From positions 9,326,193-9,390,192 of the forward strand of contig NC_051088.1 of the NCBI RefSeq assembly GCF_901709675.1: 64,000 nucleotides of DNA, in the 5' to 3' direction. Below are positions 42,036-53,544 of the stretch, one piece after another. The position numbers and the translations under genes were made by a program. Source of the stretch: Syngnathus acus (Eukaryota; Chordata; Actinopteri; Syngnathiformes; Syngnathidae). The notes under the pieces are model-generated. The model was not told the DNA's origin. It saw only the letters and a list, made by a program, of their open reading frames with translations, and ran no database searches. The first letter of the stretch is position 1, and each line of letters begins with the position of its first letter.

Positions 42036-43561
42036 GATCTCTGGAGGAATAAAAAAATATCCTGTAAGGTGACACGCCATCTGCAGGATGTGTTTGTGCT
42101 CTTTGGACCGAAAGGTGGGGAAAACCACAGAATTATTTACCAGATCAGGAATAAAAGCCCCGAAATAGAGACAAGGAATTTGTCGGTACTTCCCCCTCTT
42201 TGGGATTTGAAGAGGACCAGAAATGCTTTCTACCTTCCTGAGAAGCACTGATAGGGTGGTACCACCCGATCTTCGTCATTGCTACTTTCCTGCCCTCGTT
42301 AAAGAGCATCCTGTGTATGTCCACAGTGGGTATTTTTCTGTGGAGCTCCATCTGTCATAAGGCATTTCACCTTCAACGTTTGGAACATTGTTTACTCTTC
42401 CAAACATGGCAGTGAGTGTATCGCAGAGGAAATCCCAATTTAGATGGCAGGAAGATATTGCGCGTCAGAACCATCCATTACTTACACGGGGTGCCACTAT
42501 AAAGCAGAAGCAGTAGCTCATTCTTACGATCGTAACGTGACAACCACAAGAGCCACCGTTAACAGCCATGTAATCTGCTGGTCCTTCATTCGGAAGCTTC
42601 AACTCCACCTCAAATTCTCAACTCGGAACCCAAATGCTTAATCTTGGACTCACCCAAACAAATATGACAAGTTATGTTAAACACAAGCCACGAAGAAGCT
42701 GGGTTGCATTTTCTCAGGGTAGGTGAAAGTGCATAATTCAAGTTTCCATCCAAGTTCCAACCTCAGTACTACTGGTTCCCTTTGGCTAAACATCTGTTTC
42801 GTAATGAACAACAGTAAAAAGGCCAACACCCACGGGTTTCCACAGTGAAATATCACACACAGCCTTTGGTTCTGCCAAGTTTGGTCAGTGCAGGTTCTCT
42901 TTGGAGCAGCCTTGACTCCTCTTGAGAAATCAGCTCAGACAATGGGGTCCCTTGTCCAGAAGAACATGTACGGATGAATGTGTGCGTATTATTGGCTTAG
43001 CAAGAAGACCAAACGAAAGGATGAACCATGAAAAGAGGCACAGATTCAAGGCAGGGGCAGTGTTTGACCATATCTATGAGATGAAAGGTTACATGTACAC
43101 GAGCTACTTGAGAGAAACTGGACCACTAATGAGCCTAAAGTCTCATGGAAACACTTGACTTGTTGTTTTCAAGAGCCCTCACCAGAGTAACTGATACATC
43201 CATGTGAATTCTGCCAGACTGACTACAGCTCAACATTATAAAAGGAAATAAAATCCCATTCAAATCCTCCATGTGCCCTGAGCCCTCCCTTGTTCTCAAT
43301 GGCACAAAGGACTTTGACCCATAAGAACAAGCAACCCACAAAATACTGAAGTCCTGCTTATTCAGAAACCACAGAAGAAAGGTCAACGGCGATGACTCAT
43401 CTACTTCAGCCTGCTGCCTGTGGGAAGCGCCACAAACTGACTTCACTTGGTAGGATTTAACTGGCAAGTTTTACACTCAGTCATCACAGTCTGGTACTGA
43501 ATGGTATACAAGGACTCAAAGAAACCCTCTTTGCTCTGTTAGGCCATGCATGGGTGAAGAT

Positions 43562-43700
43562 CAGGGATGGGCAACTGGCAAAAGTTTTTTTTTTAATTCA
43601 ACAGAGTTTAAAAAAAAAGCTAAACATCATTCAATATGTTTTAGTCCAAATTAATTTTCGGATCATTGATTTTGTGGCCACTAAAGCATGTTGCAACTTG
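43562..43700 (+). mobile_element. hAT-like element end (fragment)
   Basis: Begins CAGGGATGGGCAACTGGC, close to the terminal sequence of a common vertebrate hAT family, then runs into A/T-rich sequence. No partner terminus was found; the right limit is arbitrary. Confidence 0.35.
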
Positions 43701-45508
43701 TTTCTACAGGTGGCATAGAAAAAAAGATGTTATTCTTATGATCTTTTTAAAAGTGATTGTTCCTGATGCTCTGGGGCAATTCAGGCCACAGAGGATAACA
43801 GCTGCATTGTGCATTGATTCTTAATATTGTGATTCATGCCGTCCTTACTGCTGCTTCACATCCTGCACACTCCCTCTACTGCACCCCAGCTGCTTTCCAG
43901 CCAAAGTGACACTCCATACAAAACCCCCACACAAGCCCTCACATGTAGCATTGTGGAATCAAAGCCCTCATCGACCGACACATGCACACAAAAGGTAGTT
44001 GAAGTCACTTTTGTGGTATGTGAGTCTGATTTTTCTTTTTAGAAATGTACACTTGGTAATTACATGCACATTTGCGGAGGAATTTGTCTGGGCAGGTTGA
44101 GTCAAAGGCGGAGCTTTTTAACCAATTAAAGGTACTGTATGGACAAGCCACGCCTTTCTCGACACTAACCTAAACGGACACAAAAGTCAACAAAAGCCAC
44201 AATCTCCCCACCTGGTCAAATCTCGACTGTTGACTGACATACCAGAGGAGAGCCTACGGTGAGGCTGAAACTCAAACTTGCACCCGAACGCCTCACCAGG
44301 TGTGACGAACATCCCGATGCCCTTGAAACTGTCACAAAGATGACAAGCTTTCCATTGGGCCTGTTGACGCCGACCGCCTGTCATCCGCCCATTGTCCGCC
44401 AATCAAGTCTTCCTTGCCTTTCACTCCAGACATGTGCAAGTCTTTTAGCTCGCCTCTGTCATTTGCTTCACAACTTCCTGTTTTGCTTTATGTACACACA
44501 CATACACACACGCCCTCAAGGTTGAAGTGGTTTCAACTTCTGCCGATTGACAAGGTGACGGGAGAAAAGGCTTGTCATTGTCTGCTAGTGGTATATAGGA
44601 AAAGGGGGGATTTGTTTGAACTTGTCTGGTTTGAGCCAAGCCTGTCTAGCTGTCTGTTCACCAATGAGTAATCCATTTCGAGGCTGAGCACACACACCAC
44701 CAGAGATTATTCAGTGGTGGAAGAAGACATTTTTGGTTGGAGTGCAGATCGATGGCTGACAGGGCGACTGACAGAGGGAGCCTGTGTCAAAGCATCTTTG
44801 CTAAGAAAATGCTTGTAATGCTTCTCTTCGTAAAGACAAAATCCATGCTAATGCCAACTGTGATTTTTAAATAATCTTAAGAACTAAACATTCCATGTCT
44901 TCTATAGTCTTTTAGAAGTTCAAGCCCGAGGGTCCAGTTTGTCATTTTGTGTCTGTTTATCATCATTGCTTAGTTGAATGAGTACTACTAAGTATTGTAT
45001 AATTCCTAAATCATCACAAGACAAAGATTCCGAAGCTACTGTGTATCATTTGCAATCTCTGATGAGGAGCTCTACAACTGCTCGTTTTGATCTATTTCAG
45101 ATTGTTCAGTTGAAACATAAACAGGATGCCTTCTGGGAATTCTTCAGTGACAAGGTAAGGATATTATTTTGACAAAGTGCTCTCAATACATAGTTGTTCC
45201 ACATGACCTTTACTGCCTGCCACCTTCACTCTTTTTTGTTTATAGACAAGATTCAGATCTTATCCCCATTAAACTGTCGAATGGATGGGAAGCAAGGCCC
45301 AGGGTAGACAGTGCAGTACTGTACTGTTCTGTATTTACTAGGTACACGACATTGACTTTGGACTTTGAGGACATTAAGATCTCCAGGTTGAAACTGCCCC
45401 CTGTTGGTCAACAGTGATACTAGTTGTTTTGTCAGAATTTGACTCGCTATGAAGCGGTTCGGATGAAGATGGAAAAAAAAAAAGTTGTTCGTTTTTCCCA
45501 CCCTGAAT

Positions 45509-45580
45509 ATCTGTGTACAAACCACGAGGGAAATTAAAGTGTTTATCTGTGTACAAAACCCGAGGGAAATTAAAGTGTGT
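45509..45580. repeat. 36-bp tandem duplication
   Basis: Two adjacent copies starting at 45509 and 45545 share ATCTGTGTACAAA then CGAGGGAAATTAAAGTG with few differences. Confidence 0.85.
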
Positions 45581-45881
45581 CCACGCAGCATCATTTAAAT
45601 ATATAGTCTCAACTCCGTTTTATCATACAGAATATCTGCAAATATTTTTTTCATTGATTTTATCAATGAAGACAATATTTGCACGTAACTCGGCTAAATT
45701 CTAAAGTGAATATAGCTTAAAATGCATCAATATGAAATGATCAAATAGAAATAACTTCACAATTGTATTTCAATTCAGGGTTGTCTATTTTGTTCTGTTA
45801 AAGACTAACAGGGAGTGTGTCACGTGGAAACATGTTTTTCCCCCAAGATGATAAGTAAATATTGTCATTCCACAAGTATAA

Positions 45882-46210
45882 AAATTTGGGAACCACTGAC
45901 GTAACGCGTCCTCTTCGAAAGCTCCGCCCAATTTTAGGCCACGTGGAATATACGTCACTAGAAATTGCCAGCGAGAGTTTAAATGTTAACGTTACTTTGA
46001 CAAGTCATCATTTTAATATATATTTTTCATTAAAAATATAACAGGTTAAAAATTATACTCTTATTATAAATAAAACCGTTGAAGGAACATGTTCTATGGT
46101 GCTTTGTCTGAACGTATGTAGGCGTATTTGCTTGTGACATATCCGAGCCTGGTCGGAAGCCATGAAGGCAACTAAAGTTCAACCGTGTAACTTGTGACAT
46201 CTGTAAACCA
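45882..46210 (+). promoter_or_regulatory. tmco4: tmco4 promoter and 5' UTR region
   Basis: Upstream of the tmco4 ATG (46211) are CRE-like sites TGACGTAA (45897-45904) and TACGTCAC (45951-45958), a palindromic E-box CACGTG (45940-45945), and a CCGCCC element between them. No TATA box is evident. The left edge abuts a hAT-type terminus, AAATTTGGGAACCACTG (45882-45898). The start site is not defined. Confidence 0.4.
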
Positions 46211-49200
46211 ATGGAGGCAAAACACAGCAGCGCGGACGCTAGTTTCAATCCTGGTATGTGAAATAATCTGTTAATCTCCATATTCCGACAGTTGAGCAAG
46301 TAATAAGGCTGTTGACGTTATGAAAAGGTACTTGTGAATCACTAGTAACTGCGCGCGCATCTGTTTTGATGTTGACTAACTTGTGTACTCGAATTGTTGT
46401 TGCCAACAAGTTGTCACTCCTTTATTTTTCCAGTTAGTTTTATTTTACATTGTTTTCCACTTGCAGAGCGATCGCGTTAACAATTCAGGTTAGCCCATTG
46501 GAGAAATCGTAACCTAGGTCATTAAAGCTATTTCGGTTGCCTGTTGAAACAACGTTTCTTTGCTTAAAAACGTGCCACTGGTATACATTCTGATGATAAC
46601 ATAATGTATCTTAACTATGTCATCTTCTGGTTAACTGAGTTTCTGTAATCTCCCCAATACTATTCCTGACATAATGTATTTTGTAGGGTATCAATGTACT
46701 TTTTACACGAATTTAATCTCACTGCTAATCTAATTAATAATTACACTATAGTACCTACTGTTTATCTCCTCAGATCCAGGGGGCGCAGAAGCAGCACAAG
46801 ATGCCTCCTGTGACGAAAGCCCCGATGGAATTATCAGTAGACAGATGAGTGAACAGGGCCGATTTGCCTATGCTGCACTATGTGGTGTCTCTCTGGGGCA
46901 GCTGTTTGCTGGGAATGAAAACAGGTAACAAGAACAAAAGTGGACAGCATCAAGTTAGGTCCAAACCAAAAAATGTCAAGAGGCGTTATCCCAGTTCATG
47001 TGTTTCCCCCCCCCCCCCCCCCCCATGCTAGTGTGTTTAGGGAACAGTACCTGCAGGGTTTGGTCCACTGGCTGGACCTGGATGAATCTGTGATGCCCGT
47101 CATGGGAGCCTTTTTGTCAGGCCTGGGCTTTGAGGGCTCTGACACTTTCCTGTCCATCCTGCAAGCTGAATCGCTGTTGGCTGAAGGCACCATGCCCATC
47201 ATACAGGTATCACAAAAACAAGTTAGAGTAAGGTAAATAAATATGAAATGTTATTTTACACGATTTAATTCTTGCTATTCTATTTTTGTTAGTCTTTAAA
47301 CATATTTATTTGTGAATTGCAGGATTTGGTGTCTTTTTCTCTCAAAGACGGTAAGAACCCTTACTGGCAAGTATGTTCAACAGTGTGTTCAACAATCCAA
47401 ATATCTCCATCATAAAATAGTTATTAATTGTAAAGGTCATGTTGTTAACCACTGTTAACATTAAGAAATAAAACCCACAACACAATCATTCCTAACAGTA
47501 ATGGCAAATGATGAGGGCTTGACAGAACTGACTTGGAGTGACAGCTCATGTATTCTTACAGACATATTTTGACTGAAATCATATATTCATTCCTTTTTTC
47601 TCGTAATAAACTGCCCATTGCACTGATGCCAAAGTGAAATGTTTACCCTCATGCTGTCAGGCCACTATGATGCCAGAGCGAGGGTGCTCATCCGGCATGT
47701 CACCTGTCTGCTCCGAGTGTCTCCACAAGAGCTGGAAGAGTTTGAGGAGACGCTTGGAGAAAGGCTGACGGAAGGAGGAGAGGAGAGCGAGTAAGATGCT
47801 TAGCAAGTGGCTTACTGTTTTCAAAATCCTGCCTTGATGATGCACAATGTAATATTTACAGCTGATTGATCTATTGCTGTGTTTACCAGGGAGGAGTCAT
47901 CCCGGCGCCGGAGAAGAGAACGGGGACGAAAATTAAGACGCTACTTCCTTATTGGATTAGCAACAGTTGGTGGTGGAACTTTAATTGGTGATTATCCATC
48001 CATTTTTCATGCTGTTTATCACGTGGCCTGGGGGAACTGAAGCCATCTTATGGCGAGAAGATGGGTACACAATGTAGAGATCGCCTGTCAATCACTACTA
48101 CATGAGGAAACATGAACAGTTCCTAAGCAATGTTAATGAGGTCTACTATATTGGTTGGCAATTTATTTTTGCATGTTGTTCGTCAGGTGTGACTGGTGGG
48201 CTGGCAGCCCCCCTGGTGGCAGCAGGGGCTGGCGCTGTGATTGGGGCCGGAGGCGCTGCTGCTCTGGGCTCTGCCACTGGCATTGCAATTATGGCCTCCC
48301 TGTTTGGAGCAGCTGGGGCTGGACTTACCGGTGGGTGCAAAGAGGAGTAGAAATGTCTCTCTAACCTCTCAAAATCATTATTATTCTCATTATTATTATT
48401 ATTTCCTAGCCATTTTATTAGTTTTGTTGTCTTCGTGGTGAGTTTTCAGTTTTTACATTATGTTTCTCTTCAGGGTACAAGATGAATAAGTGTGTGGGTG
48501 CAATAGAGGAGTTTGAATTCCTGCCCCTCAGCTCTGGAAAGCATCTTCACCTTACCGTCACAGTGACAGGGTGGCTCTGCACTGGTAAATACAGTAAGTG
48601 TCAATCATAGTATTATTTATTTTTGGAGTTAGTAACGCAATCACACTGATTAAGGTCACAACAACATTAAGCAGGTCATTGAGATCCAATTAAAACGACC
48701 AAATAGCCTGCCTACTAAAATGAATGGCCATTTGTATTTTTGTGGTTGTCGATACTGGAAGTTACAGAGCAGAGGTTTTCAAAGTGGCACTGAACCTATC
48801 TAGAAACTACACAAATAAATATGAATACATACATACGTTAAAAAAATAAAGCCTACCGACTGACAGACTGAAATGAGGGCCTGCTTCAAATAGCAGCCGA
48901 TGTGATTTGAAAATTGCATTCTGCTACATTACAATGTCAATTTGAATCTGATGCATTGTTCAGCCCCACTGAAAAGTGTGATGCTCTAAATCTGAAGCAA
49001 AATCTTTCACGGTAGCCACTTGAATCTCACTTTATCTTGTGAATATGCACACGTTCTTGTTGGCATAATAAATAGATACAAGTAGAAGATAGCAAAATTT
49101 GTATTCTGACATCCATTTATCAACTATCTTGACCCACCAACGCACTTCTTGTAGTACATACTTGACTTGTAATAGCTAAGTAGTACTCTATTTGAAATTG

Positions 49201-52200
49201 CCACCCAGTCGACTTGACAAAAGAGGCTAACCGTTCTTATCTAGGCTCGTTCCAGGCCCCTTGGTGCAGCCTAGGAGAGTGCGGGGAGCAGTATTGCTTA
49301 GTGTGGGAGTCGCGTTTTCTCAGGGATCTGGGCTCAGCCATGACATCGCTTTTGGACGGGCTGGTTAGCATGATGGCTCAGGAGGCCCTAAAGTACACCG
49401 TTCTTTCAGGTAGGAGAAGGCTGCCTGAAACATCTAGACGTGCGTGTGCATGTGTGTGTGTGTGTGTGTGTGTTTGTGTTTTACCAATCACCAATCATAA
49501 ATTCAAGAGATAAACTGTCACCATCATACTGTAAACATCAGCATTCTTAACTATCACATACTTGTGTGTAAATATGTGAGCAAATTAAGACAAAATCATC
49601 ACTATTTCAGTATCTTTACACTGCTTTTGTGACATTATTTGGTGATGTGCCCTTGAGATTTTTGTAAATGTAGATTTGTGTTCCTTGGCTTGATAAAAAA
49701 GGATGGGAAACACCGCTTTAGATGTTCTCTAATCTCACCTGACTGGATTTAAACCTTCAATGTATATTTAGCCTGAGAATTGTTAGATCAATCAACTTTC
49801 AAATAGCAAGCTTGAAGGAACGTTTTACTTAGTTCTACTGTATTCAACACATAAATATGACATCTTACTTGGTGCTTCGTGACATGTTTCGACCATGTCC
49901 AGGTATTGTTACAGCTCTGACATGGCCCGCCTCTTTGCTGGCCGCCGCCAGCGTCATCGACAATCCCTGGTGTGTTTGTCTGAACCGTTCGGCTGAGGTC
50001 GGGAAACACCTTGCTCAGGTTCTGAGAAGCAGGCAACAGGTAAGGAAGTGCTTTTTTTTGCTGCGATCTGAAGCCAGTCATCTGACAGCCATGTTCAAAA
50101 GCATCTCGTTAAAACAAGACTGAGGAAATTCTAATTGATGGATTGAACTTCACAGACATTTATTTCTATCCATAATGTTGCAACAAATTTGGTTCTCTGT
50201 ATTTAAAGGGAAAGCGGCCAGTCAGTCTGATAGGTTTCAGTCTTGGGGCCAGAGTTATCTACTTCTGTCTTCAAGAGCTCGCTAACGATCAAGGTATGAA
50301 AATCAAGTTTCTTCTTAAATCAACCTCTTTTTAACTGAGTGGGACTTACTCAGCTTGACTTGCTTGTTGCACTTTCCCCAAAAGGCTCAGCTTGAAAGAA
50401 TTGGGTGAGGTTCATTGCTTTGTCAACAGTGTGTGCAAATAGTCCAACTGTTTGAGAGCTTTTTTCAATGTACAATTGCAAGGAATGTAAGGATTTCGTC
50501 ATCTGCGGTCCATAAGACCAGCAAAAGATCTGGAAAAATTCCGAGAAATTTCTGCATGTAATCGGCAAGGATGAAAACCAACATGAATGCACTGCTTTAA
50601 AAATGAGCAACTCTGTCTTAGGGATATTGCCACGTGGGCTCAGGAGCATTTCAGAAAACCATTGTCAGTTAACACATTTTATCACTACATCCAGAAATGC
50701 AACTTGTTTGTGGTCTGATGAGTCTATATTTGTTTTGGAAATCATCAACACCAAGCCACATTCTGCTAATGTTACAACGACCTGGCGAGTATTACATAGA
50801 CTTGCCTCCCAGCAGTCTGGACCTGTCTCCTATTGAAAAAGTGTGGCACTTATCATGAATAATTGGAAAGGAACAATCACAGGAATGTGATTTCTTTTGG
50901 TTTCCCAGGTAGTGAAGGTGTTGTGGAGGACGTGGTCCTGCTCGGGGCTCCTGTAGATGGCTCGGAGAAGGCCTGGATGAGAATAACCAAGGTGGTGGCT
51001 GGAAAAATAGTCAATGGCTACTGCAGGTGATCTGTTTACCTATTCAAGGAAATGCAGGGTATCAAGCTGCAATCTATTTAACAGCTGCTGTGTTCTCAGC
51101 AAAGTTGTGATTTAATTACATAGCCCACTTAAATGTTTCTTTCTTCCTCATCCACATTTCAGAGGCGATTGGCTCCTGGGGTTCTTGTACCGAAGCTCAG
51201 CTGCTCAGCTTTGTGTTGCTGGGCTACAGCCAATCAGCATCCAGGATCGCCGCATTATCAATGTCGACCTCTCCTCTGTGGTGAGTCATTTTTTTTTATT
51301 GATTTTCTTAAATAAGGTCACTGATGTGTTAGTAGGCTTTTGGGTGCATACAACCAATTCAGACATGGCAGCGATTTCCACACCTTGACCTTTGATCAAT
51401 TAAATCTCATTGGAACTAGAAATATGACGAAATTGATTAAATACAGATTTGTAATGCATTAAGATCATACAATAATACACAGTATCAATTTTAACTGGTT
51501 TGGAGTGTGGCATTAACACAAGGTCTTTCAAAAATGTCAGTCACTCTCATAAAATTAAGTGACATTTACATTTAACATTAACACATTAGCATTAGCATTA
51601 ACACAAGGTCTTTCAAAAATGTCAGTCACTCAAAAAATAAAGTGACATTTACATTTTTTTTATATTTAACTTCCAAAATCCCAAATGGATTGAATGTTTA
51701 TTCTTTACTTTCTGTACTTTTTCATTTATTGCTCATTAGATTTCTTCTGCAGAGAAGAAAATGAACTACAATACTTTTATATAAATTATACAAATATAAA
51801 CGAATCAATCAAAATCATTCATATTATGAATATTGTTCATTATCAGATTCTTAGAACATTTCCCTCTGATTATTTGGAGTGGAAGTGCTAGACTAGAAAC
51901 TAGAAAAGAAAACTACAATGCGGAAGGGAACCAACCAATTACAGCTTTGAGTTTGAAATAAAATAGTTTTATTTATCAGAATTGTCTTGCAGAGATTGCA
52001 ATTATGTATATGTCACTCATCATAGGTTGTTGGAATATATTAGTCTCAAAAATGGGCCGCCTGAATTGAGGGTTTCAAAGTAACAGTATCATGCAAAGAC
52101 AATATTTTGGGGGGCTTGAACAGTACTGTACATTACTGCGCAGTGTACACTGTATTACTTTTAAGAGAACCAAAATGCATTGTACTTAAATTTCATTTTA

Positions 52201-53544
52201 AGAGGAGACTGAAGAAAAGTCTTTGTCCGATTCATCAAATAAAATGGATGCAAACTAATAATAATGTATAAATGAAAATGAAATAAAAATGAATCGCTTA
52301 ATGAAACAAATGAAGCATATAAATTATAATAAATAAACATAAATATATTCCTTGAAAAAGTATGCAAAAATGGTCACACCAGTTTATTTAATAAAATGTG
52401 AATGAACTTCAACATTAATACCACAGTGACATAATACACTAATGCAACCACACACTGACCTAAACATAAAAAAAAAAAGAGAAAGTATAAAGTTACGTTA
52501 ACCACAGTACAAATACCGTAATTTCCTGACTATAAGCCGCACCACCATGGAAGGGAAAATCTTGTTTTGTTCATACATATATAAAACGCACCGGACTTTA
52601 AATGAATTGTCCTCATTTATATTACCTGTATTAACAAAACAAATCATTTTACAATATCACAAAAACCATAAAAAATCCATAGATAAGACACACTAGACAG
52701 ATAAGCCACAGAGTTCAAAGCTTGTGCAAAAAGTAGCGGTTTATAGTCTGGAAATTAAGGTAGTTAATTTTTTCTTTTTAAGAGAAACTCAAGGCAGTAC
52801 ATTGTTCTTTGTGCCCCCACTTGCCTACTTTAAAGACATTATTCTGGTGGTGGAACGTCGTGATGTTCGCAATGATACCCCGAGGACACATTTTTGTCAC
52901 TTTTTTCATTTTAGTCAGCAGAGGGTGGTATAATGTTCAAATGGTAGCCATCAAAGATAAGTGAAAACACCTTCATTCATCATCTTAAATCTTTTTCCAC
53001 CAATATAATTTTGAAATAAAATTACGGAAACAAAGAAATTTAAACACATATTTAGTATTTTTATATTCTCCAGGTGAAAGGTCACTTAGACTACATGCGT
53101 CAAATGGACACCATTTTGGTGGCTGTGGGAGTTCCCACCAAAGAGGTCCCAGGATCCTCTTTCTTGCTTCCTCGACCTGTATCTATTACTGAGGGCACAG
53201 TAGACACCATGGACCAAAGCCACATCGAGCAGCAGTTGCGGAAAACCCAAAGTTCAGTCCAGACACACACTGGTGAGGACTCAACTAAGGCGATTACCGA
53301 TGGCTGGGACGTCCCCGATATCTCAGATCTGTTGGACGCCCTCAATTGTGATGATAATGAGTCAAAAAGTCCACCAAGACACACAAACAATGTAGCTCTC
53401 TATCAGGAGAGTGCCACCAACCACGGACCTGTTTTTAATGAGAGCAAAGAGCCTGAGCCCGTTGATGAACATGTCTCTTGGAGCTGGGATGATACGTATT
53501 GGACTGCAGAGCACAGTCATGAACAAAGTGGACCAAAAAAATGA
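46211..53544 (+). CDS. tmco4: Transmembrane and coiled-coil domain-containing protein 4, complete, 14 coding exons
   Basis: TMCO4 is a DUF726-family membrane protein with an alpha/beta-hydrolase-like domain; its biochemical role is poorly defined. Exons 46211-46253, 46774-46924, 47032-47206, 47323-47350, 47661-47790, 47890-47987, 48187-48330, 48474-48593, 49245-49409, 49903-50039, 50209-50293, 50909-51026, 51163-51280 and 53074-53544 join in frame to 660 codons (human about 634). Visible features: acidic/basic coiled region (EELEEFEETLGERL, then SSRRRRRERGRKLRR), a long Gly/Ala-rich membrane segment (about residues 200-260, AAGAGAVIGAGGAAALGSAT), and the nucleophile elbow GFSLG (Ser about 408). 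The last 150 residues are acidic and low in conservation. It is convergent with htr6, as in human. Confidence 0.95.
48770..48850 (+). mobile_element. hAT-like terminus in tmco4 intron 8
   Basis: CAGAGGTTTTCAAAGTGGC resembles the hAT terminus CAGTGGTTCTCAAAGTGG. It is a short fragment without a second end. Confidence 0.35.
49636..49720 (-). mobile_element. hAT-type MITE end in tmco4 intron 9
   Basis: On the minus strand it reads AGCGGTGTTTCCCATCC, then AAGCCAAGGAACACA, and later AAATCTCAAGGGCAC. This is the recognisable start of a fish non-autonomous element (GTGTTTCCCAACC, GAGCCAAGGCACA). Only one end is present. Confidence 0.5.
50395..50862 (+). pseudogene. decayed Tc1-like transposase gene (internal deletions) in tmco4 intron 11
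   Basis: Blocks of a familiar fish Tc1/mariner transposase coding sequence appear in order: TCATCTGCGGTCCATAAGAC, CACGTGGGCTCAGGAGCATT with CAGAAAACCATTGTCAGT, GTGGTCTGATGAGTC, GCCAAGCCACATTCTGC, and CAGTCTGGACCTGTCTCC with CCTATTGAAAAAGTGTGGC. The frame is broken and large internal parts, including most of the catalytic DDE region, are missing. No terminal repeats are seen. It is in the same orientation as tmco4. Confidence 0.7.
51511..51657. repeat. 85-bp-offset tandem duplication in tmco4 intron 13
   Basis: CATTAACACAAGGTCTTTCA and about 40 following bases occur at 51511 and again at 51596, separated by ACATTAGCATTAGCATTA-type filler. The copies differ by small indels. Confidence 0.85.
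52514..52762. mobile_element. TA-flanked MITE (Tc1/mariner-like) in tmco4 intron 13
   Basis: Terminal inverted repeats of about 27 bp at 52514-52540 (TACCGTAATTTCCTGACTAT...) and 52736-52762 (reverse complement begins TACCTTAATTTCCAGACTAT) differ at three positions. The ends carry TA, as expected for Tc1/mariner insertion. The termini match a well-known fish MITE (CCGTAATTTCCGGACTATAA). Length 249 bp, no coding capacity. Confidence 0.75.

Larger units (their letters stand above)
38754..46200. other. intergenic region between vwa1 and tmco4
   Basis: About 7.4 kb without a supported coding exon. It contains a Tc1-type MITE (41673-42035), a hAT-like end (43562), a GT microsatellite (about 40387-40433), a 36-bp tandem duplication (45509-45580) and a hAT-like end next to the tmco4 promoter (45882-45898). 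The divergent promoters of vwa1 and tmco4 lie at its two ends. Confidence 0.6.
46925..53073 (+). other. tmco4: tmco4 introns longer than 300 bases
   Basis: Introns 46254-46773, 47351-47660, 48594-49244, 49410-49902, 50294-50908 and 51281-53073 contain the repeats listed separately (hAT ends, a Tc1-like relic, a tandem duplication, a MITE and a GT tract). Nothing else is recognised. Confidence 0.6.

Noticed and set aside
44187-44402. Minus-strand open frame with MADNGRMTGG and a possible donor near 44242
   Set aside because: It resembles an exon superficially, but I found no acceptor, family match or neighbouring exon in the intergenic region.
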